A model generated the notes under the pieces. The model was not told where the DNA came from and did not search any database. It saw only the letters and a list, made by a program, of their open reading frames with translations. A stretch of DNA of 64,000 nucleotides from Ostreococcus lucimarinus CCE9901 (lineage: Eukaryota; Chlorophyta; Mamiellophyceae; Mamiellales; Bathycoccaceae), in the NCBI RefSeq assembly GCF_000092065.1, contig NC_009356.1, forward strand, positions 124,001 to 188,000. Direction: 5' to 3'. This document shows, piece by piece, positions 1 to 10,398 of the stretch. Every line of letters starts with the position of its first letter. The first letter of the stretch is position 1. Both the position numbers and the translations under genes were made by a program.

Positions 1-229
1 AACTCTATCTGATCATGAAGGGGTAGAGTTGCGCGAATCCGTGGCGCCTTGCACTTCGCGCACACGTATTCGCGTCGTTCGTCGCCTAACGGGGCGAACG
101 GGGCGACAATTTATTCCAGGGTGAGACCGGCGTTCGCGCTACTCGCCATCGCGAACGTCGTCGGCGCCGCGCGCGAGTGTGATTGTACGGGCGTGTGCGT
201 GATTACAGATGATTACAGACGCGTCGCGC
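1..229. other. Left-edge non-coding segment
   Basis: I see no supportable gene here. It lies beyond the stop of the minus-strand helicase and would hold its 3' untranslated region. The first 30 bases carry a short inverted repeat (AACTCTA at 1-7, TAGAGTT at 24-30), too small to assign a role. Open frames crossing it have no recognisable protein similarity. Confidence 0.4.
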
Positions 230-303
230 CTATCGTCGAGGCGCCGGGATTCTCGCGCCGCCGCGCGCGCGACCGCCGCGCGCGCGACCGCCGCGACCTC
301 CAT

Positions 304-335
<32 letters not shown>

Positions 336-3300
336 AAGCCTGCGAAACTGCGAGCGAAACTCGAGGACTCGATGAACGCGGCGTCGGCGTCGCTCAGCAC
401 GCGCGCGATGGCGTCCACGGCGCCTCGCATATCCGCCGGTAGCGCGTCTTTCGGTCGCTCGACGCGCATGGCGAACGCTTTGTGCAAACGTAAGCGCAAT
501 ACCGTGATCTGCGCCACCGCGCGCAAGGGCACGCGAAATCTCAACCAATTGTCCACGACCAACAACGCCGACGGCGGACCGTCTCTCGCGCGCGCCTCGC
601 CGGTTTCGGGATCGATTTGCGGCACGTCTGGTTTCACCGTGAGCGTGGAGCACACGAACACGATCGCCGCGGCGGCGACCAACGTGCACTCGCGCACTTG
701 CACCGCGTGAGGGCCTCGAATGAGTTCGTCGAAGCACGCCAAGGTGGCAATTTTTTCACCCGATTCGTTGAGCTCGCCGAGCGCGCTCACGTCGAGTTTG
801 CCGTTGACGCTAAACGCGTGCACGCGCACGCGCTCGCCGCGAAGCGTTGCCAACGTCGGCGCTTTGCACTTTGGTAAAAATCGTCCCACCAAAGGGTACA
901 TGCCCACGGCGAGCACCGCGCGCACAAGCGCGCCGGATGACGAGTTTGCGCTCGCGCTTCGCAAATCTGAAATGATGCCGCGCTGAATCAACGCCGTGAT
1001 TAATTGCTGTCGCATGCCCTTGATCATGTGCAGCGTCGACGGCGACAAAGAATTCGCGTTCAAAAAGTACCTTTCATTTTGACGCCCATCGCGCTGAACT
1101 TGCTCCCACGCCATGTACGCCTTGGTCACCGCCAAGTGATCGCTCCCGCCGCCGGCTTCGTTGGAAAACGCCGCGCGACTGGCGTCGCCCGATTTTCGAC
1201 CGTCGGCGGAGATGATGAAGGGCGGACGATACGCCGCAGCGCACGCGACGGTGAGAATCGGATCGAGAACGCCAAACAGAGCGGCGTACAAGATCATCTT
1301 CCCCACGCGCGGGTGCAACGGAAGCTCGCCGAGATGGCGGCCGAGTCGCGTGAGGCGCTCCTCCTCCGTCAAAGCGCCGATGTCCTTGAGCAATTGCACC
1401 GCATTGTCCGTCGCTTGCGCCACAGGGGGCTCGACCGCGCGCGCGAGAAACCCAGCCGTGCTTCCCGGCCCATCGTCCACGACGCCCGCGCCGCTTTCGG
1501 CCAACACGCGCACCTGCAAGCACAGCTCCTCGAGCGGCGACCGCTGCATCTCGGGCAACTGGTACTGCGCGAACGAGTCGTACCGTGAGGTGGAGTACAC
1601 GCGATAGCACTCGCCGGGACGCACGCGACCGGCGCGACCGCGTCGCTGTTTCGCACTCGCTTGCGAGATCCAAGCCGCCTGGAGCGTAGAGACCGCAGAG
1701 TACGCGTCGTAACTCTTTTCCTTCAACCGCCCGCTGTCGATGACGAAGACGACGTCGTCAATCGTCACCGCCGTCTCCGCGATGTTGGTGGAGAGGACGA
1801 TTTTGCGCAACCCTTTAGGTGGACGTTGGAAGACTTTTCGTTGATCCGCCGGGGCGACCATGGAGTGCAAAGGTAGGACGCTCGCCGAGTGACAGACGTT
1901 GTAATCCGCCGTCAACGAGTCGCGAAGTTTGGAGATTTCGTCCCAGCCGGGCAAAAAGACTAAAATCGCGCCCTCGGATCCTTCGTCGATCGCGCGCTCT
2001 TTCATGATCCAAACGATCAAATTGTGGATTAAGTCCACGTCCACCTCGTCTGGATCCACGGAGAGCTGGTAATCGCTCAATAGAAGCGCCGACTGCTCGT
2101 GACTTCCCGCGTCTTCGTTTTCGTCGTCCACGCTTCGCAACGCGTCCGCGAGCTCGACGTGTCCAAACTTATCCGCCCAATCCGCGGCGTTGCTCCCGTC
2201 GGTGCTTCGCATCGCGGGCGACGCTCCTAAACCTAAAAGCTGCGACACTTCCATCTGTCTTCCCTTACCCGCCGCCGCCATGAGCGCGGTGGCGCCCGTG
2301 GAGTGCGCGACGTTTACGTGCGACAACCCGCTCGCAGAATCTGTCTCGCGCGCGCACTGCATGAGCCAATCGAACGACTCGTCGGTGTCCTCTAAAAATG
2401 CTCGCATGATTGCCTCGCGCATGACGTCCACGCTCGCGCCCGAAGTGGGTGCGCGCACTCTCGGTTCGCCGCCGCCGCCTCCGCTCGCCTTCTTCGACGT
2501 GTGATGCACGCCGCCCCATCCGATCATGGGCAAGATATCTTCCAGGTGATACTCATTCACCGGATGCGTATAACCTGGCACTGAAATCACCGGACACCCA
2601 CCAAAGTATTCGCTAAACAAATCTTCGCGCATCGTCGCCGACATCAGCACGAGCTTTAGGTGCGGATGCTTCGGAATCACGCCCTTCAAAATGATGGTTA
2701 GGAAATCCGCAAACAAATCTCGCTCGTGCAGCTCGTCGATGATGATATGCGTCAATGACTCGCACAGCTTATCCGACGCCTCGCTCGTGAGTCGTCGCAA
2801 CAGCACGCCGGACGTGCAAAACAACAACGAACAATCCGCCGAGACCCGGCTTTCCAATCGAATCTGGTAACCGACCGTGCTCTGCCCGATGCTCTCCCCG
2901 CGCTCGTTCGCGATGCGCTCGGAAACCGTCATCGCGCTAATCCTTCGCGGTTGCGTGCACACGATCGACGCCCCGCGCCCGTTCGCCCACGCATCGTCCA
3001 AGACGTACTGCGGCACCTGCGTCGTCTTCCCGCAACCCGTCGACCCGGCGACGAGCACGACTTGATTCGCCCGTACCGCGTTCAATATCGCATCCTTAAA
3101 CTCCCGCACCGGTAACTGTTCGCGTTTCGTCTGTATCGCCGCCAACGACGCATCGCTCGCGATCTTCGCCCGCAAGCGCGCCGCTCGCGCGTTCGTCGCC
3201 TCTTCGCCCTCGCGTCGACCTCGCATCTCCAACGCCGAGTTCCCATACCCTCGCTTCTTCCCCTTCCCTCCCGCGTCCGCCACCGCCGTTTCCCACGCCG

Positions 3301-3727
3301 CGTCCATCGTTCCGCTCACGCTCGCTCGGATCTCTTCCTCGCTCTGCGGCGCTCGCTCAAAGTATTGTTCCATCGCCGCCGTCGCCCGGCGTCCGACGCC
3401 TAAATCAAACAAATCCTCCGCATCCTCCGGCACGTACGCGTCCGCCTTCGTCACGTGCACCCTGCGCTCCGCGCCCTTCCCGTACGACTTGCTCTTCAGC
3501 CCGATCTTCTTGCACTCGGCGTGGACGACGGCGCGGAAGTGATTATCGACGTCGGACGGGAAGATGAGTTCCGTCTCGCTCGCGTCGCGTCGAAACGCGT
3601 CCAGGGCGTCGGTGATGTGAATGCGCGCGAGCTCGCCCACGGGGCGCACGAACGTTCGCGAGGCGCCTCGACCGGCGGCGCCGGGAGGGGCGCGACCGCG
3701 GCCTCGACCGCGGCCTCGACCGGACAT
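230..3727 (-). CDS. R3H-DEAH-type RNA helicase with ankyrin insert (NIH/YTHDC2-like)
   Basis: A 1165-aa ATP-dependent RNA helicase of the DEAH/RHA superfamily. In order I see an Arg/Gly-rich start, an R3H nucleic-acid-binding domain (about 25-115), RecA1 with Walker A GSTGCGKTT (near 227), motif II as DELH (near 329) and LMSAT (near 360), ankyrin repeats inserted between the RecA domains (about 465-525), RecA2 with QRRGRAGR (near 695), HA2/OB regions, and an RGG-rich tail (last 35 residues). This order matches plant nuclear DEIH helicases (NIH) and animal YTHDC2, but there is no YTH domain. The usual DEIH/DEVH/DEAH is DELH here, a conservative change. I chose the ATG at 3727, where the Gly/Arg start begins; an in-frame ATG at 3865 would add 46 residues encoded by a satellite repeat. 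Family assignment is firm, RNA target unknown. Confidence 0.9.
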
Positions 3728-3808
3728 TCGATGCGATGTCACGGCGAGGCGCAATGTGAGGTTTGTCGAATCTGTCTGAACGCGTCGGTTTCTTGCGTTG
3801 CAATGGCG

Positions 3809-3866
3809 ACTATATCGTATATCGTGTATATCGTGTATCGTGTATATCGTGTATATCGTGTGCATC
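3809..3866. repeat. TATATCGTG-type minisatellite
   Basis: About five to six imperfect copies of a 9-bp unit (GTATATCGT) sit in the 150-bp gap between importin beta and the helicase, roughly 80-140 bp upstream of the helicase ATG. On the helicase's strand this gives several TATA-like elements in its promoter or leader. One copy set stays open in the helicase frame, so an N-terminal extension rich in Ile, Tyr, His and Asp could be encoded if the ATG at 3865 were used. Confidence 0.8.
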
Positions 3867-3877
3867 GCGCGTTCACG

Positions 3878-6499
3878 TTATCTGTCTTCGTTCATTCTCT
3901 CCTGGATGTTGTCGCGCGCCCAGGCGGCGTCGCGGCGAAGCGCGTCGTCGGGCGAGCTCGCGCACTCGCTTAAAAATTGATTCCAAAACGGCTTTTGCGC
4001 GAACACCGGACCGACACCGCGGAAACAATTGGCGATGTCGCCCAACACGCCCACCATGGACCGCGTGACGGTGGAGTCGCAGTTGGGGTCCTTGGAGACG
4101 GCCTCGATGAAATCGACGACGAAGGGTACGTGCTCGCGAATACCGTTGAGCTTGGACGCGTCCATGGATTCCAGTTTTAAGCCTTGAAGAATACCCGCGT
4201 ACGCTTCAAAAATACCGTTACGAAGCTCGTTGTTGTAGTCAACCATTTCCTCGTCGTCTGGGTTGGTGTTGGCTGATAATTGCATCGCGCTTTGCAACAT
4301 GCCGACGACGTAACTGAGAAACTTTTCAAACGACGCGCCCGTCGCCAAGGCGAGGTCGCCGAAGCACGAAAGAATCGGCGGCTTGACGCTTCGGTGGAGC
4401 TTCTCGCTTCCCAGATCGCGAAGGAGCAAGTACACGATGGGTTCGCAGTACGGCTCGATCTTGTCGTCCAACGCGCGGCAAATATCGCCGACTACGCCCA
4501 CCGTCACCGCGCACACTTGGTGCTCTTCGTGGTTTTCTAATCCTAACTTGACGTACGGGATGAAGGCATCCATGTACTTGATGAAGTTTTCGCCGACAGC
4601 GTAAGCTAACGCACCGACGGCGAGCATGGCCTCTTCATGCACCGTCGATGAACGGCAGCTAAACACGCTGAGGAACGCGTGCATCAAGCTGTCCGCGTGC
4701 GCGAACAACGTCTGCTCCTTGGTTTCCTGCGAAGCCGCGCCCAACACCTGGATGATGACTTGTAAGGTACCGCACAACAGCGCCTGCGCGTCGGCTTGCT
4801 TCTCGCGCATATCCGAACTCATCTGCTCTTGTCCAACCAACGTCGCACTGAGCTTCTGAAGCACGTGCGGGATGAGCTGTCCGACGGTGGGGTGATTCTC
4901 CTCCGTGGACGAGCGCAAAATCTCATTCATTGACTCGTAACACTCCATCTTCAACCCGACCTCGGCGTCGGGGCGCTCGCTCGTGATTAACAACGTCTGG
5001 ATGATGCTCTGGAAGTACGGCACCAGCGCACGGCGACCGGCATCGCTTTGCGAGATGGCCGAAACGAGGTTTTGCACGGACCAGCACACCTTGCCCGCCA
5101 CGTGCGGCACGTCCTTCAGCGACTCCATCATCGCCTGTAACACTTGCGGAAACGTCTGCGCGTCCACCATCGGGTGCTCGTCCGTGTGCACGAACTCGAA
5201 CACGCGCCCGATAGTCCAAGCCGTCGTGTCCTTGACGTGCGTGCTATCGTCCTTGAGCGCCATCACGAGCACCGGCAGCGCCTCCTTCGCGATGCCCCCC
5301 AAGTTCGCCGGGTTCGGGCCTTCCAAAATAGCCCCGAACGCAAACGTCGCCGCCTCGCGCTGGCGCCACTCGCTCGATCGAATGTTCGCTTGAATGTAAG
5401 CCATGACTTGCTCCACCACCGGATCTCGCACGAGCTGCGCGACGAGACCGAGGCAAATGCCCCCCGCCATGGCGAGGTTCCACGCGTTTTCGTCCTCGTC
5501 TTGGTCGTCCTCCTGCTTCGTGAGCTGTTCGAGCAACATCGGCACCAGCGCGCCGAGCGCGGTGGCGATAAAGTTGAACATCTTCACGTCCGTTTCTCCG
5601 CACTCGATCGCGTCTTGACGACCGATCTCTTCCTCGCAAATCGTGCTCCAAAATTCAATCGCTTGCAAGCCGACTTCGCTTTGATCTTGCTTGGCCGCCT
5701 TCACCGTCAACTCGTACACCGCCTCGATGTACGCCGCCATGTACTCGTAGTAATTCTCCGCGATCCCAACCAACACCTCAAACGCCGCGACGCGCACGCG
5801 CGCGTCCTCGCACGTCGTCGCCTCGCACACGCACTGCATGATGAAGTCGCGCTCTTGCGCCTTTTCAAAATTCTCGTGCGCAAAGTACAACGCGTTATTC
5901 AGCGCTTGCGTCGCCGCCAACCGCACGCCGACGTCCGTTTCCCCGCGTCCCATCGCGCTCACCACCGCCGTGAGCACCCCGTTCACGTCCGCTTGTTCCA
6001 AATCGTCCGCGTCCACCTCCTCGCACACGTACCCCAGCGCCTCCAGGCTCGCCTGCTTCGCGCCCGCGTCGCCCCCTCCCTGCGCCCCTCGCTGCAGGCT
6101 CGGTATCAAATCCGGCCACGCCTTTCGCGGCACCTCCGCGCCCGCGATCTTCGCCACCACCTGCGCCGCGACGCTCCTCACCGGCGCCTCGCCGCACGCT
6201 AAACATCCCCACGCCGCGCGTTTGATCTCCTCTCGCGTCGCCGCGTCTCGCGTCATCCATCGCTCTCGCAGCTCGCGCCGCTTCGCCTCGTCCTTCGCGT
6301 CCAGCGTGTTCTTAAGGATCACGCCCGCGAGCTGTCGCGTCGCGAGCGGCGCGCTCGCGCACGCGAGCTCGTCGACGAGCGCCTTGGCGTACGCGCCGGC
6401 GTCGGACGCCTCGGCGTGTTTGAGCGCATCCTCGGCGGCGACGCGCGCGGCGACGTCGGGCGACTGCGTCGCGGCGAGGATGGGCGTGATCGAGGTCAT
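3878..6499 (-). CDS. KPNB1: Importin subunit beta-1
   Basis: An 873-aa HEAT-repeat nuclear import receptor, very close to the roughly 876 aa of animal importin beta. The N-terminus has the importin-N/IBN region (residues about 20-100) followed by HEAT repeats to the end; the acidic loop EDDQDEDENAW near residue 330, typical of importin beta, is present. It binds importin alpha (IBB domain) or cargo directly, docks at FG nucleoporins and is released by RanGTP. The ATG at 6499 begins directly at the conserved N-terminus. No introns. The stop is 150 bp from the helicase start downstream on the same strand; upstream lies a duplicated copy of the alcohol dehydrogenase 3' end, which must also serve as this gene's promoter and leader. 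Confidence 0.95.
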   Translation of the reverse strand: MTSITPILAATQSPDVAARVAAEDALKHAEASDAGAYAKALVDELACASAPLATRQLAGVILKNTLDAKDEAKRRELRERWMTRDAATREEIKRAAWGCLACGEAPVRSVAAQVVAKIAGAEVPRKAWPDLIPSLQRGAQGGGDAGAKQASLEALGYVCEEVDADDLEQADVNGVLTAVVSAMGRGETDVGVRLAATQALNNALYFAHENFEKAQERDFIMQCVCEATTCEDARVRVAAFEVLVGIAENYYEYMAAYIEAVYELTVKAAKQDQSEVGLQAIEFWSTICEEEIGRQDAIECGETDVKMFNFIATALGALVPMLLEQLTKQEDDQDEDENAWNLAMAGGICLGLVAQLVRDPVVEQVMAYIQANIRSSEWRQREAATFAFGAILEGPNPANLGGIAKEALPVLVMALKDDSTHVKDTTAWTIGRVFEFVHTDEHPMVDAQTFPQVLQAMMESLKDVPHVAGKVCWSVQNLVSAISQSDAGRRALVPYFQSIIQTLLITSERPDAEVGLKMECYESMNEILRSSTEENHPTVGQLIPHVLQKLSATLVGQEQMSSDMREKQADAQALLCGTLQVIIQVLGAASQETKEQTLFAHADSLMHAFLSVFSCRSSTVHEEAMLAVGALAYAVGENFIKYMDAFIPYVKLGLENHEEHQVCAVTVGVVGDICRALDDKIEPYCEPIVYLLLRDLGSEKLHRSVKPPILSCFGDLALATGASFEKFLSYVVGMLQSAMQLSANTNPDDEEMVDYNNELRNGIFEAYAGILQGLKLESMDASKLNGIREHVPFVVDFIEAVSKDPNCDSTVTRSMVGVLGDIANCFRGVGPVFAQKPFWNQFLSECASSPDDALRRDAAWARDNIQERMNEDR

Positions 6500-6533
6500 C
6501 GTCGGCGTCGGCGCGAACGCGCGAGGGCCGACC

Positions 6534-6760
6534 GCGCGCGACGGTGTGCGGCGCGCGCGATCGATGCGATTGCGCGCGAATCGAAAATCATCAGCGTGAG
6601 CTCAAGGGTTAGTATTACGGGCTAACAGACGCGGCGGGCGCGGAAGACGCGCGCGACGGCGCGCGGCGCGCGCGATCGATGCGATCGAACGCGAATTGAA
6701 AATGAATGATTTTCAGGGTTACACCACTGCGGGCTAACAGACGTGGCAGCCGCAGAAGAC
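6534..6760. repeat. Imperfect tandem duplication of the ADH gene 3' end
   Basis: Two head-to-tail units, 6534-6648 (115 bp) and 6649-6760 (112 bp), share a GCGCGCGAC start, a GCGCGCGATCGATGCGAT block, an AT-richer GAAAAT block and the block GGGCTAACAGACG...GAAGACGCGCGCGA. The right-hand unit contains the real last codons and stop of the minus-strand alcohol dehydrogenase. The left-hand unit keeps the matching C-terminal codons and TAG stop, reading ARVF-RARRVC instead of ARVF-CGCHVC, but is cut off from the rest of the gene. The left copy lies just upstream of importin beta. Confidence 0.85.
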
Positions 6761-7984
6761 GCGCGCGAGATCGCGGACGACGCCGCGCGGCCCGAACGCG
6801 TTGCGGTCGTCGAGAACGAGTCTGGGAGGACCGGACGTGCGAAGGGCGTCGACGCGCCCGGCGCGGACGTCGGCGGCGAAGGCGGCGATGTCTAAGACGT
6901 AACGCACGCCGGAGTCGTTTCCAGAGTCGAGCGCCTCGTAAATCTCCGTCAGACGCGACACGGGTAAAATTTCCAACTCGGGGACGATGCCGTGCGCGGC
7001 GCACAGATCCATCACCTCCTGCGTCGCGCGAATACCGCCGATCGCCGAGGCGACGATCGGGCTGTTTTCGCCTCGCACGCCGCGCGCCACCATGCCCGAG
7101 ACGAGTCCCGCGTGTAAACCGAGCACGACTTGTTTCGCGCGCGGGCGTCCGCGTTCGCGTTTTTTGAGCAACTTTTGAAATCGCAGGTAATCGTGCGCCA
7201 CGGGCACGGTGTTCAAAATTAAATCCAGCGTCCCTCGCGCGCGACGCATCGCGTCCGCGTCCTCCGAGCTCGCGAACGCCGTCGCCCCGCATCGACGCGC
7301 CAAACTCCTCTTCGTCTCGCTTCGACTGAAGACCACCACCTCCGACGCGCCCATCGCGCGCGCGATCTTCACCGCCATGACCCCTAACCCCCCCAATCCG
7401 ACCACGCCGACCGCGCTTCCCGCGCCGACGCCGTATCGCTTCATCGGATCGTACACCGTCACCCCCGCGCACATCACCGGTCCCGCGGCTTCCATCGGAT
7501 ACGCCTTCGGCACTCGAATCCCGAACCGTTCGTCCACGACGTGATGCGTCGCGTACCCTCCCATCGTGCGCCCTCCCACCGGCCACGTCCCCGCGCGTCC
7601 GTGCTTATCCTCGTCGCCGTACGTCCCGACCATCCCCCGCGCGCACCGATGCTCGTCGCCCGCGCCGCACGCCTCGCACGCCAGGCACGCGTCCACGACG
7701 CACCCCACGCCGATTCGATCGCCGATCGCGAACCGCGTGACGCCGTCGCCGATCGCGACGACCTCGCCCGCGAGCTCGTGGCCCGGCACCGCTGGATACT
7801 CGGTCGCGCCGAGCGCGCGCCGCAGGTGCCCGGCGGCGGCGTGCACGTCGCTGTGGCACACGCCGCAGTGCGTGAGCTCGAGCAGGACGTCGCGCGCGCC
7901 GAGCGGGCGACGGTAAGCGTCGATCGGTTCGAATCGACACTTCGCGTCGCGCGTCGCCATGCAGACGCACGGCGTCGGAGGCAT
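6734..7984 (-). CDS. Zinc-dependent alcohol dehydrogenase, CAD-like
   Basis: A 416-aa medium-chain dehydrogenase/reductase. Catalytic zinc ligands are visible as CGVCHSD (Cys43), GHE (His69) and Cys in MCAGVT near 167; four structural-zinc cysteines are spaced at 100, 103, 106 and 114; the NADP-binding turn GLGGLG is near 195. The closest families are cinnamyl-alcohol-type/YahK/Adh6 aldehyde reductases, which reduce aldehydes to alcohols with NADPH. In an alga without lignin the substrate is unknown. The C-terminus is about 60 residues longer than usual and ends in a short Cys-rich peptide encoded inside a duplicated segment. Start ATG 7984 is used; ATG 7960 is an alternative. It diverges from the ABCD transporter with only about 26-50 bp between start codons. 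Confidence 0.88.
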   Translation of the reverse strand: MPPTPCVCMATRDAKCRFEPIDAYRRPLGARDVLLELTHCGVCHSDVHAAAGHLRRALGATEYPAVPGHELAGEVVAIGDGVTRFAIGDRIGVGCVVDACLACEACGAGDEHRCARGMVGTYGDEDKHGRAGTWPVGGRTMGGYATHHVVDERFGIRVPKAYPMEAAGPVMCAGVTVYDPMKRYGVGAGSAVGVVGLGGLGVMAVKIARAMGASEVVVFSRSETKRSLARRCGATAFASSEDADAMRRARGTLDLILNTVPVAHDYLRFQKLLKKRERGRPRAKQVVLGLHAGLVSGMVARGVRGENSPIVASAIGGIRATQEVMDLCAAHGIVPELEILPVSRLTEIYEALDSGNDSGVRYVLDIAAFAADVRAGRVDALRTSGPPRLVLDDRNAFGPRGVVRDLARVFCGCHVC

Positions 7985-8010
7985 CGCGACGGAACGATCG
8001 ACGCGCGGTG

Positions 8011-10331
8011 ATGTGGCGCGACAGCGCGACGCGCGCGATGGGACGACGCGGACGAGGCGACGGGACGACGACGACGGCGCTCGCGGACGTCGTCGACGCG
8101 GTGCGCGAGCGCGAGCGAGGCGCGCGGAGGCGCGAAAGCGCGGCGAATGAATGGATTACGCGTAACGGTCGAACGAAGACTGACGACGACGCGACGACGC
8201 GACGACGCGGGCGCAGGTGGCGAGGAGCTACGCGAGGGATAGATCGCTGTGTGTGTCGTTCGCGGCGTGCGTGGGGGGCGTGGCGGCGTACGCGGCGCAT
8301 CAGACGGGGAAGGATGAGACGCGGGCGTTCGCGCGAGCGATGCGCGCGGCGGCGGCGGCGGCGGCGCCGAGAGGACGCGAAAGAAGCGCGATGAAACGAG
8401 ACGAAGGCGCGACGTCGACGTCGACGGCTGATGAGGGTGGGACGGCGTCGAGCGCGTCGACGGCGGTGACGGCGACGGGGGGGTCGGGGGAGAAGAAGAA
8501 GAAGAAATCGACGCCGAGACGGAGATCCGCGGCGGCGGTGGACGCGACGTTCGCGAGGCGATTGAGGTTTTTGCTCGGGATCGTCGTGCCATCGTGGCGA
8601 AGCGAGGAGGCGTTTTTGTTGCTCACGCAGTCGTGCGCGCTCGTGTCGCGCTCGTTCATATCGTTGCGGATCGCGGAGAAGGGAGGGGACGGGATGCGCG
8701 CGGTGATGGAGCGCGATTGGCGCGAGGCGTCGTCGGTGCTGACGGACTTTTTCGTCTCGGGCGTCGCGGCGTCGGTGGTGAACTCGGCGCTCAAGTATTT
8801 GACCAATAGCATCACGACGTGCTTTCGCGAGCGGTTGACTCTGTACGTGCACGACGCGTATTTGTCGCATCGAGCGTATTACAAGGCGGCGGTGCTTCGA
8901 CACGGCGACTTGGACAACGCCGATCAACGCGTGGCGGAGGATTTGCACCAGTTCTGCGCCACGACGAGCGATTTATACGCGCGAACGTTCAAACCGCTTT
9001 TGGATGTGATTTTAAGCACGTCTCGAATGGCGCAGACGATGGGATACTCGGGGCTCTTCGTGTTGTACGCGTACTTTGGCCTCTCTGGCGCCGCGGTGCG
9101 AGCTTTTTCGCCGCCGTTCGGCGAGTACATCGCGCAGACGCAAAAGCGCGAAGGCGAGTTCCGCCGCGCGCACTCGAGGTTGATTCAACACGCCGAAGAA
9201 GTCGCCTTTCTCGACGGGAGCGCGCGCGAGAAGGAAATCTTAAACAAATCGTTGCACGAGGTGACGACGTGGAGTCACTTTTACTACTACTCTCAATTCA
9301 AGCAGGGCATCGTCGATCAATACGCGCTGAAATATTTTGCGTCAATGATCGGCTGGCCCGTGCTCGCGGTTCCGTTCATGTACTCTGACTTGAGCGCGAG
9401 CGAGATCGCGGCGAGGTACAAGGAGAACGACACCCTCATCAAGAGCGCGAGCGGCTCCATCGGAGATTTAATGTTGGTGTACAAAAAGCTCCAGCGTTTG
9501 GCTGGGTTCACCGCGCGAGTCACCGAGCTCATCGAGAGCGTAGACTCCGTGTCCGCCGAAGCGAGCACGGTTCAAGTCGCGGGCGAGGACGATGGAATCC
9601 ACTTCAAAGACGTCACCGTCTACGCGCCCGACGGCCGATTGCTGGTGAAGAATTTGAACTTGGACATCAATCCGGGCGAGAGCGTCTTCATCACCGGCGC
9701 GAACGGCGCGGGGAAGACATCAATCTTCCGCGTTCTCGCCGGCCTGTGGCGCGCGGCTTCCGGCAGCGTCGTTCGCCCGTCCCACGGTTTGGCCACGACG
9801 GCGGACGGCGACGCCGCCATCTTTTACGTCCCCCAGCGCCCGTACTTGGTCTCCGGTACGCTTCGAGACCAAGTGATGTACCCGCTGGCCGGCGATGACG
9901 AACGCGACGACGAAGTGCTGGAGTGTTTGCAGCTCGCAAACTTGATGAAAGTCGTGGATGCGAGCGAAGGCGGTTTGAGCAGAGTCGAGCACGATTGGAC
10001 CGACGTCTTGAGCGGCGGCGAAAAGCAACGCATCGGTTTGGCCAGGCTGTACTTCCATCGACCCACGTTTGCCATCCTGGACGAGGCCACGAGCGCGATC
10101 AATCCAGACGAAGAAGGTTTGCTCTACGCGCACATAGAAACTCTCGGCATCACCGCGTTCAGCATCGCCCATCGCTTGGAGCTCAAGCGCTTCCACGCCA
10201 TGCACTTGCACTTGGCCGCCGACGGTTCGGGGCGTTGGTCGCTCAAGAATCTCCGCCGCACGAGCTGGAACCTCGATTCGATGAACTCTCTCACCGACAA
10301 TCTCCGTCGGTCGATCTCGTTGCCCCAGTGA
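8011..10331 (+). CDS. ABCD-type peroxisomal half ABC transporter (two exons)
   Basis: Exons 8011-8100 and 8217-10331 give 734 aa. The large frame has no ATG before its N-terminal hydrophobic segment (LCVSFAACVGGVAAY); a 116-bp intron (GTGCGC donor, ACTGAC at 8179, GCGCAG acceptor) joins it in phase to a 30-codon first exon beginning MWRDSATR. The N-terminal half is the ABC_membrane_2 domain, with an EEVAFLDG loop matching the conserved ABCD EAA-like motif. The ATPase half has Walker A GANGAGKTS, signature LSGGEKQR and Walker B FAILDEATSA. The family (ALDP, PMP70, plant CTS) imports fatty acyl-CoAs into peroxisomes for beta-oxidation; this is a half transporter that must dimerise. A low-complexity Ser/Thr/Lys stretch follows the first hydrophobic segment. 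Alternative ATGs lie at 8038 and, without exon 1, 8340. Confidence 0.85.
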
Positions 10332-10398
10332 AATATAATTGTAAAAATACAAAATCGATCCGCTACGCGTTTCGATCGCTACGTCGTCGCGTCGTCGT

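Noticed and set aside
5144-6202. 352-aa plus-strand frame inside importin beta
   Set aside because: Antisense shadow of conserved HEAT-repeat coding sequence.
6615-7586. 323-aa minus-strand frame overlapping the ADH
   Set aside because: Alternate frame of the ADH gene; Arg/Gly-rich, no motifs. Its end touches the duplicated ADH tail, which is reported separately.
7605-8948. 447-aa minus-strand open frame spanning the ADH and ABCD starts
   Set aside because: Arg-rich shadow of GC-rich coding sequence, antisense to the conserved ABCD and in another frame of ADH; no protein motif.
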